Shown here: one piece after another, positions 1 through 4,710 of the stretch
Position numbering within the stretch: position 1 is the stretch's first letter
Layout of the letters: every line of letters starts with the position of its first letter
DNA from: an uncultured Gemmatimonadota bacterium
GTDB lineage: Bacteria > Gemmatimonadota > Gemmatimonadetes > Gemmatimonadales > Gemmatimonadaceae
Direction: 5' to 3'
DNA: 5,684 bases
Assembly: GCA_903906325.1 (NCBI GenBank)
Contig: CAIVJV010000285.1
Location: forward strand, 1 to 5,684
The notes under the pieces: model-generated
What the model saw: the letters and a program-made list of their open reading frames with translations, nothing else
What the model was told of the DNA's origin: nothing
Database searches by the model: none
Position numbers and translations under genes: made by a program

Positions 1-1043
1 CGCCGCCGGGTCCGACCGCCGCCGCGGCGACGCCGACCAATCCGGCCTCGTCGGTCATCTCGCTCTTCAGCAACGCGTACACCGATCGGACGGGGACCAC
101 CTGGTCGACCTCGTGGGATCAGGCGGACGTGTCCGACGTCACCGTCGGGACCGATGCCGTCAAGAAGTACACGAACCTCGTCTTCGCGGGTATCGAGCCG
201 GCCTCGCCGATCGACGCCTCAGCGATGAGCACCTTCAACTTCGACCTCTGGATCCCCGATTCCCTCACGTCGGCCTCCACCTTCAAGGTGAAGCTCGTCG
301 ATTGGGGGGCGAACGGGGCGTTCGGTGGCGGGGATGACACCGAGCATGAGCTGACCTTCACCACGGCGTCCACACCTGCCTTGGCGCGGAGCACCTGGGT
401 CCGGTTCCGGATCCCGCTCTCGAGCTTCACCGGCATGACCTCGCGGTCGAAGGTGGCGCAGCTCATCCTCTCGGGCACGCTCTCCACGATCTTCATCGAC
501 AACATCTTCTTCTCCACCGATGCCCCGACGGTGGCGGCGCCCACCCCGACCTATGCGGCCGGGGATGTGATCTCGCTCTTCAGCAACGCCTACACCAACC
601 GGACCGTCAACACCTGGTCGGCGGATTGGGACCAGGCCGATGTCTCCGACGTGCAGATCGCGGGGAACGACGTCAAGAAGTACTCCAACCTCGTCTTCTC
701 GGGGATCGAGTTCACCTCGGCGACCGTGAACGCGACGGCCATGACGCACTTCTCCTTTTCGATCTGGACGCCGGAGCCCGTGGTCACGGCGTCGGAGTTC
801 AAGGTGAAGCTCGTGGACTTCGGGGCGAACAACGCCTATGCCGGCGGTGATGACAAGGAGCATGAGCTCGTCTTCAACTCGGCGTCGACCCCGGCCTTCG
901 CATCCGGGAGCTGGGTGACGTTCGACATCCCGCTCTCGCAGTTCACGGGGCTCACGACGCGGGCCAACCTCGCGCAGCTGATCTTCGTGAGTGCGCCGAG
1001 CGCCCGGACGGTCTTCATCGACAACGTGCTGTTCCACAAGTAG
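1..1043 (+). CDS. Tandem beta-sandwich-domain protein, C-terminal part (5' truncated by window)
   Basis: The frame is open from base 3 to the TAG at 1041-1043, giving 346 visible residues with no start, so the gene begins upstream. It opens with a Pro/Ala/Thr linker, then two copies of a domain of about 155 residues (54-512 and 567-1034) separated by a linker with the segment AAPTPTYAAGD. Each copy starts VISLFSNAYT, contains FKVKLVD and GGDD-EHEL, and ends FIDN followed by hydrophobic residues. The composition (Ser/Thr/Phe/Val-rich, alternating hydrophobics, few Cys) suggests beta-sandwich modules of a secreted protein. From memory, similar modules occur beside glycoside hydrolase catalytic domains, notably GH16, so a carbohydrate-binding role is plausible but not shown. 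The protein ends two residues after the last domain, with no visible sorting signal or transmembrane anchor. Any catalytic domain would be in the missing N-terminal part. Reading frame and repeats are certain; function is a guess from architecture and neighbours. Confidence 0.85.
   Translation, partial: PPGPTAAAATPTNPASSVISLFSNAYTDRTGTTWSTSWDQADVSDVTVGTDAVKKYTNLVFAGIEPASPIDASAMSTFNFDLWIPDSLTSASTFKVKLVDWGANGAFGGGDDTEHELTFTTASTPALARSTWVRFRIPLSSFTGMTSRSKVAQLILSGTLSTIFIDNIFFSTDAPTVAAPTPTYAAGDVISLFSNAYTNRTVNTWSADWDQADVSDVQIAGNDVKKYSNLVFSGIEFTSATVNATAMTHFSFSIWTPEPVVTASEFKVKLVDFGANNAYAGGDDKEHELVFNSASTPAFASGSWVTFDIPLSQFTGLTTRANLAQLIFVSAPSARTVFIDNVLFHK
54..512 (+). repeat. Tandem domain copy 1 (153 residues)
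   Basis: First copy of the duplicated module, running from VISLFSNAYTDRT to IFIDNIFF. It matches copy 2 at about 93 of 156 aligned positions by eye. The linker before it (TAAAATPTNPASS) resembles the one between the two copies, so a further copy or another domain probably lies upstream of the window. Shared aromatics include the Trp of TWS, the Trp of WDQADVSDV, the Tyr of VKKY and the Trp of the LW/IW pair; these are candidate core or ligand-platform residues. Confidence 0.85.
567..1034 (+). repeat. Tandem domain copy 2 (156 residues)
   Basis: Second copy, from VISLFSNAYTNRT to VFIDNVLF. It is three residues longer than copy 1: one extra residue near FTSATVNATAM and two in the loop before VFIDN. 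DNA identity is patchy. Bases 57-83 and 570-596 differ at one position in 27, and 282-298 and 798-814 are identical over 17 bases. Other parts have diverged well beyond synonymous change, which indicates an old duplication with constrained blocks. Confidence 0.85.
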
Positions 1044-1052
1044 CCTTCCTAG

Positions 1053-1068
1053 CATGGCGCTGGCCATG
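1053..1068. promoter_or_regulatory. Perfect inverted repeat ahead of ROK gene
   Basis: CATGGC (1053-1058), a four-base spacer GCTG, then GCCATG (1063-1068). In RNA the stem could gain a G-U pair from 1052 and 1069. It sits 9 bases after the stop of the tandem-domain gene and 4 bases before the Shine-Dalgarno of the ROK gene. No T-run follows, so a standard intrinsic terminator is unlikely. It could be an operator for the dimeric regulator encoded just downstream, or an RNA hairpin affecting its translation. The symmetry is seen; the role is inference. Confidence 0.4.
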
Positions 1069-1072
1069 TGGC

Positions 1073-1078
1073 GGGAGG
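1073..1078 (+). promoter_or_regulatory. Shine-Dalgarno for the ROK gene
   Basis: GGGAGG lies 4 bases before the GTG at 1083. It decides the start: the in-frame GTG at 1068 would put this motif inside the coding region and has no comparable purine-rich site upstream. The spacing is a little short but workable. Confidence 0.6.
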
Positions 1079-1082
1079 TGCG

Positions 1083-2339
1083 GTGACCCGGTTCCCGGGA
1101 CGCGTGGTGGGCGCGTCGGACTTCGGTCCGGCGCGCCCACCCGCGTTGTCGGACGCCGTCCTCCGGCTGATCTGGGAGGAACGGCGGATCTCTCGTGCCG
1201 AGATCGCTCGGCGGGCGGATCTCTCGCGCTCCACCGTCTCGGAGATCGTGGAGACCCTGCTCGGGACGGGGCTCGTCGTCGAGGCGGGGGAAGGGGTCTC
1301 GCGCGGTGGCCGTCGGCCGATCGTCCTCGAGTTCCAAGACGCGTCGCGGACGATCGTCGGCGTGGACATGGGGGCGGCCCACGTCACGGTGGTCTGCACC
1401 GACCTGCGGGCGCGGGTCCTCGCCGCCGCACGGGAGCCGCACCCGGTGCAAGCGGATCCGGAGGGGACGCGTCAGCTCATCCGACGCCTCATCGAGACGG
1501 TCCTCTCCGCGGGCGGCGAGGGGGCGAGGGATCGGCTCATCGGGATCGGGATCGGGGTGCCGAGCCCGGTCGACATCCGGCACCCTGACCGTCTGTCGCC
1601 GATCGCGATGCCGGCATGGGATGGCCGCCATGGTCTCGCCGCGCTCTGCGCGGACCTGCGGGTCCCGGTCCAGGTGGACAACGATGCCAACCTCGGTGCG
1701 CTCGCCGAACGCTGGTGGGGGGCGGCGCAGGGCCTCGACCACTTCGCCTACATCAAGCTCGGGACCGGGATCGGGGCGGGGCATGTGATCGACGGACGGA
1801 TCCATCGTGGGGCGAGCGGGGTCGGCGGGGAGATCGGGCATATCGCCATCGATCCGCGCGGGGAGACCTGCAACTGCGGCAATCGGGGGTGTCTCACCAC
1901 CTTCGTAGGAGGGCCGGCGCTCGCCGCGCGGATCGTGGCGCTCCGGGCGGTCTACCCGCAGAGTCTCCTCGCCGACGGCCATCCCACGCTCGCTCGTCTC
2001 GAGGAGGCCGCGCGCGTGGATGACCCCCTCGCGTTGCAAGTCATCCATGAGGTCGCCGAGCATCTCGGCATCGCCATCGCCGGGATGCTGAATCTCCTCA
2101 ACCCGGCCGCCGTGATCCTCGGGGGTCGAATCGCGGGGCTGGGAGAGAAGCTCATCACGCCGCTCCGGGCCACGGCGCTTCGACGCACCTTCGTCCCCGC
2201 GGCGGCGGCAACCGAGATCCGCGCCAGCACCCTCGGGGCCCAGGGGATCGCGATCGGCGCGGCGACCCTGGTCCTCGACACGGCGCTCCACGATCCGCGA
2301 CGGCTCCGCCCCATCCTCGACCCTCGGGTCACGGACTGA
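1083..2339 (+). CDS. ROK-family transcriptional regulator (winged helix + sugar-kinase-like domain)
   Basis: Predicted 418-residue sugar-responsive DNA-binding protein, normal length for NagC/Mlc/XylR-type ROK regulators. Residues about 21-82 form a winged helix-turn-helix, with recognition-helix segment RADLSRSTVSEIV and a basic wing at SRGGRRP. The ROK domain follows from about residue 88. VDNDAN (198-203) carries the Asp that is catalytic in ROK kinases, and GTGIGAG (227-233) is the phosphate-2 loop. GEIGH has sugar-contact Glu250 and zinc ligand His253, and Cys263, Cys265 and Cys270 complete the zinc site. The residue after Cys270-Leu271 is Thr272, where most ROK proteins have Glu. The C-terminal segment MLNLLNPAAVILGG is typical. 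The phosphate-1 region (VGVDMGAAHVTV) is weak, as in many non-kinase regulators. The start at 1083 was chosen from the Shine-Dalgarno; 1068 (five more residues) is the alternative. It lies just upstream of the GH16 and symporter genes and probably controls them; the ligand cannot be read from sequence. Confidence 0.93.
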   Translation: MTRFPGRVVGASDFGPARPPALSDAVLRLIWEERRISRAEIARRADLSRSTVSEIVETLLGTGLVVEAGEGVSRGGRRPIVLEFQDASRTIVGVDMGAAHVTVVCTDLRARVLAAAREPHPVQADPEGTRQLIRRLIETVLSAGGEGARDRLIGIGIGVPSPVDIRHPDRLSPIAMPAWDGRHGLAALCADLRVPVQVDNDANLGALAERWWGAAQGLDHFAYIKLGTGIGAGHVIDGRIHRGASGVGGEIGHIAIDPRGETCNCGNRGCLTTFVGGPALAARIVALRAVYPQSLLADGHPTLARLEEAARVDDPLALQVIHEVAEHLGIAIAGMLNLLNPAAVILGGRIAGLGEKLITPLRATALRRTFVPAAAATEIRASTLGAQGIAIGAATLVLDTALHDPRRLRPILDPRVTD

Positions 2340-2380
2340 GCTCACCGCTCAGCCGACGCCCTTCTTCCCGCATCCCCCCA

Positions 2381-3172
2381 ATGCGTCTCCGCCCTGCGGT
2401 CGTCGGTTGCCTCCTGTCCCTCATCGCATGTGGGGGTGTCACAGAGCCCGAGTACGCGCTGGTCTGGGCGGATGAGTTCGAGGGGCCCGCGGGCGCACCC
2501 CCGGATCCGTTGGTCTGGGTCCCGGACATCGGGACCGACTGGGGGAACGCCCAGCTCGAGTACGATACCGACCGGCGCACCAACTCGGCGCTCGACGGTG
2601 CGGGCCATCTCGCGATCACCGCGCGTCAGGAGTCGTATCTCAATCGGGGGTATACCTCCGCACGCCTCAAGACCCTCGGTCGGCAGCAATTCCGCTACGG
2701 GCGTTTCGAGGCTCGGATCAAGATGCCGACGGGACGGGGGCTCTGGCCGGCGTTCTGGCTCCTCGGCGCGAACTTCCCGTCCGTGGGATGGCCGCGCTCA
2801 GGGGAGATCGACATCATGGAATACCGCGGCCAGGAACCGAGCATCGTGCATGGATCGATGCACGGCCCCGGGTACTCCGGCGGGGCCGCGCTCACACGGA
2901 AGTACACGCTCTCGGGCGGGCGCTTCGATGACGACTTCCATGTGTTTCGCGTGGATTGGACTCCGCGGGATGTCCGCTTCTACGTTGATGATGCGCTCTA
3001 CCATTTGGTCGCCAAGGGCGACCAGCCGGGCGCGTGGGTCTTCGATCACGAGTTCTTCATCATCCTGAACCTGGCCGTCGGCGGGGGGTTCGTCGGCGCC
3101 CCTGACGCGAGCACGCGCTTCCCGCAGACCCTGCTGATCGATTGGGTCCGCGTCTACCAAGAGGTGAACTGA
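2381..3172 (+). CDS. GH16 endo-beta-glucanase (laminarinase-like) lipoprotein
   Basis: Predicted 263-residue glycoside hydrolase family 16 enzyme that cleaves internal beta-1,3 (or 1,3-1,4) glucan bonds with retention. The N-terminus is a short lipoprotein signal: basic MRLR, a hydrophobic stretch, then lipobox LIAC with Cys17 as the lipidated residue. Only a few residues separate Cys17 from the catalytic domain (YALVWADEF). The active site is E142-I-D144-I-M-E147, the ExDxxE form with the extra Met found in laminarinase-type GH16 enzymes. In the family the first Glu is the nucleophile and the last the acid/base. FRYGRFEARIKMP, GLWPAFWLLG and HGPGYSGG are further family segments, and the domain closes with LLIDWVRVYQEVN. 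It is a bare catalytic domain with no binding module, in contrast to the tandem-domain gene nearby. It starts 41 bases after the ROK gene with no Shine-Dalgarno, in a pyrimidine-rich leader, and joins the symporter gene by TGATG. Exact substrate is inferred; agarase or carrageenase activity is less likely but not excluded. Confidence 0.94.
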   Translation: MRLRPAVVGCLLSLIACGGVTEPEYALVWADEFEGPAGAPPDPLVWVPDIGTDWGNAQLEYDTDRRTNSALDGAGHLAITARQESYLNRGYTSARLKTLGRQQFRYGRFEARIKMPTGRGLWPAFWLLGANFPSVGWPRSGEIDIMEYRGQEPSIVHGSMHGPGYSGGAALTRKYTLSGGRFDDDFHVFRVDWTPRDVRFYVDDALYHLVAKGDQPGAWVFDHEFFIILNLAVGGGFVGAPDASTRFPQTLLIDWVRVYQEVN

Positions 3173-3174
3173 TG
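3161..3174 (+). promoter_or_regulatory. Shine-Dalgarno and TGATG coupling site of the symporter gene
   Basis: GAGG (3161-3164) lies 7 bases before the ATG at 3172, and that ATG shares its A with the TGA stop of the GH16 gene. The arrangement is typical of translational coupling. It favours 3172 over the in-frame upstream candidate at 3142, which is inside the GH16 coding region and has no such site. Confidence 0.75.
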
Positions 3175-4707
3175 CACGACCCCATGCGACGGACCGGGAC
3201 CTTTCGCGTCGCGCTCTCGGCGTGGCACCGGCGATTCGGGCCCCGCGAGCCGCAACGACCGCGCCACGTCACCCCGCCGGAGGATCGGATCGCCGTCTGG
3301 CACAAGATCGCGTACGGGCTCGGGGGGTTCGTGAACAACACCCTCGCCGCGGCGATCGGCGGGATGCTGATCATCCTGAACCTCGGGTTCGGCATGAATC
3401 CCGCGCTCGTGGGGCTGGCCAGCGCGATTCCGCGCATCACCGATGCCCTCACCGATCCGGTCATGGGCTTCATCTCGGACGGGACGCGGTCGCGGTGGGG
3501 GCGTCGTCGCCCCTACATCTTCGTCGGGGCCCTCTTCTCTGGCCTGTCGTTCATCGCGCTCTGGTTCCTGCCCGTGGGCAAGAGTGAGCTCTGGTATTTC
3601 TGGTACTTCACCATCGGCTCGACGATCTTCTACGTCGGCTATACGATCTTCGCCACGCCATGGGTCGCGCTCGGTTACGAGCTCACGCCGGACTATCATG
3701 AGCGCACCCGACTCATGGGCGTTCAGAACTTCATCGCGCAGCTCGCGTACATCGTCTCGCCGTGGTTCCTCTGGATCATGACGAACACCGCCTGGTTCTC
3801 CACGCCGGCGGCGGGGGCGCGGGGCCTGGCCATCGCGGTGGGGATCGTCGCCTGCGTGGTCGGGGTGATCCCAGCGCTCGTCTTGCGCGAGCGGGTGATC
3901 GTGGGGGCCGGCGCTGTCGTGGAGGGGACACCGGTCGTGACCGCCGGCGCCTGGGCCGCCGTTCGGCGCAACACCACGACCTTCTTCCGAGGGTTCGCCA
4001 CCACGCTTCGCACCGGGCCCTACCTGCGGCTGTGCCTCGCGACCTTCTTGGTGTTCAATGGCTTCATCATGATCTCCTCGTTCCAGTCGTACGTGGTCAT
4101 CTACTACGTCTTCGGCGGCGATCAGGAGCTCGGGGCGCGGTACACCGGGTATGCTGGGACCCTCGGCGCGATCTCCACCTTCGGCGTGATCGCGCTCATC
4201 ACGTGGCTGGCGACGCGGATCGGGAAGCAGCGCGCGTTCTTCGTCTCGACGGGGCTCTCGATGGTGGGCTATGCGCTCAAGTGGGTGTGTTACGACCCGG
4301 CCCGTCCCTGGCTCCTCCTCGTGCCAGCCCCCTTCCTCGCCTTCGGGCTCGGGGGGCTCTTCACCCTCATGGGGGCGATGATGGCCGACGTCGTCGACAC
4401 CGACGAGCTCCAGACGCGGCAGCGGCGCGAGGGGATGTTCGGCTCGATCTTCTGGTGGGTGGTGAAGGTGGGGATGGCGGTGGCACTCGCCGCGGGGGGA
4501 CTCATCCTCAACGCCACCGGTTTCGATGTGGCGCTCGGTGGGGCGCAGTCGGCACGCACGCTCTACCTCTTACGGGTGGCCGACGTCTGGATCCCCTTCA
4601 TCGCTTCAGGGATCGCCATCTGGGTGATGGCGGGGTACCCCCTCACGGAAGATCGGGCGTACGAGGTGCGGACCGAGTTGGAACGCCGGCGCCTCAGCGC
4701 AGGCTGA
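3172..4707 (+). CDS. GPH-family sugar:cation symporter (MelB-like MFS transporter)
   Basis: Predicted 511-residue inner-membrane transporter with about 12 hydrophobic segments, of the glycoside-pentoside-hexuronide:cation symporter family (MFS_2). The best marker is D91-A-L-T-D95-P followed by a short loop and RSRWGRRRPYI. In MelB the equivalent Asp pair in helix II binds the coupling Na+, Li+ or H+, and the basic loop follows it. Family segments KIAYGLGGF (from residue 45), ATPWVALGYELTPDYHERTRL (Asp174 in DYHERT) and MADVVDTDELQTRQRREGMF are also present. The N-terminus carries about 44 hydrophilic, Arg-rich residues before the first membrane segment, longer than most family members, and no internal start other than Met5 could remove it. 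Coupled translation with the GH16 gene suggests it imports the released gluco-oligosaccharides, glucosides or glucose. Substrate is not readable from the sequence. The 3' end overlaps the convergent GH3 gene by 14 bases. Confidence 0.93.
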   Translation: MHDPMRRTGTFRVALSAWHRRFGPREPQRPRHVTPPEDRIAVWHKIAYGLGGFVNNTLAAAIGGMLIILNLGFGMNPALVGLASAIPRITDALTDPVMGFISDGTRSRWGRRRPYIFVGALFSGLSFIALWFLPVGKSELWYFWYFTIGSTIFYVGYTIFATPWVALGYELTPDYHERTRLMGVQNFIAQLAYIVSPWFLWIMTNTAWFSTPAAGARGLAIAVGIVACVVGVIPALVLRERVIVGAGAVVEGTPVVTAGAWAAVRRNTTTFFRGFATTLRTGPYLRLCLATFLVFNGFIMISSFQSYVVIYYVFGGDQELGARYTGYAGTLGAISTFGVIALITWLATRIGKQRAFFVSTGLSMVGYALKWVCYDPARPWLLLVPAPFLAFGLGGLFTLMGAMMADVVDTDELQTRQRREGMFGSIFWWVVKVGMAVALAAGGLILNATGFDVALGGAQSARTLYLLRVADVWIPFIASGIAIWVMAGYPLTEDRAYEVRTELERRRLSAG

Positions 4708-4710
4708 GGC
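4691..4710. terminator. Palindrome spanning both stop codons of convergent genes (possible bidirectional terminator)
   Basis: GCCTCAGC (4691-4698) and GCTGAGGC (4703-4710) are perfect reverse complements around the loop GCAG. The stop of the symporter gene (TGA 4705-4707) pairs with the stop of the GH3 gene (TCA on this strand, 4694-4696). The GC-rich 8-bp stem with a four-base loop would fold in transcripts from either side. Neither side has a T-tract, so it is at most a non-canonical terminator or a 3'-end stabilising hairpin. The geometry is certain; function is inferred from position, since the genes leave no other room for a terminator. Confidence 0.5.

Noticed and set aside
1027..1055. 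Possible promoter before the ROK gene with TAGCAT as a -10 element
   Set aside because: The hexamer matches the consensus at only four positions and no credible -35 element lies 16-18 bases upstream. Promoter consensus in this lineage is also unknown to me.
1054..1086. ATG at 1054 as a start for a short leader peptide before the ROK gene
   Set aside because: It gives only about 10 codons to a TGA at 1084, has no Shine-Dalgarno, and its ATG is part of the inverted repeat. A regulatory leader peptide cannot be excluded but nothing supports it.
219..2345. Very long open frame on the minus strand opposite the tandem-domain and ROK genes
   Set aside because: Its translation is Arg/Asp/Glu/Pro/Gly-rich low-complexity sequence with no domain motifs, as expected from the antisense of GC-rich genes. 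The plus strand carries unmistakable ROK motifs and tandem homology.
2845..2864. Inverted repeat CGTGCAT / ATGCACG within the GH16 gene
   Set aside because: It lies in coding sequence for the conserved V-H-G-S-M-H-G segment near the active site, where the repeated His codons create the symmetry. Protein constraint explains it.
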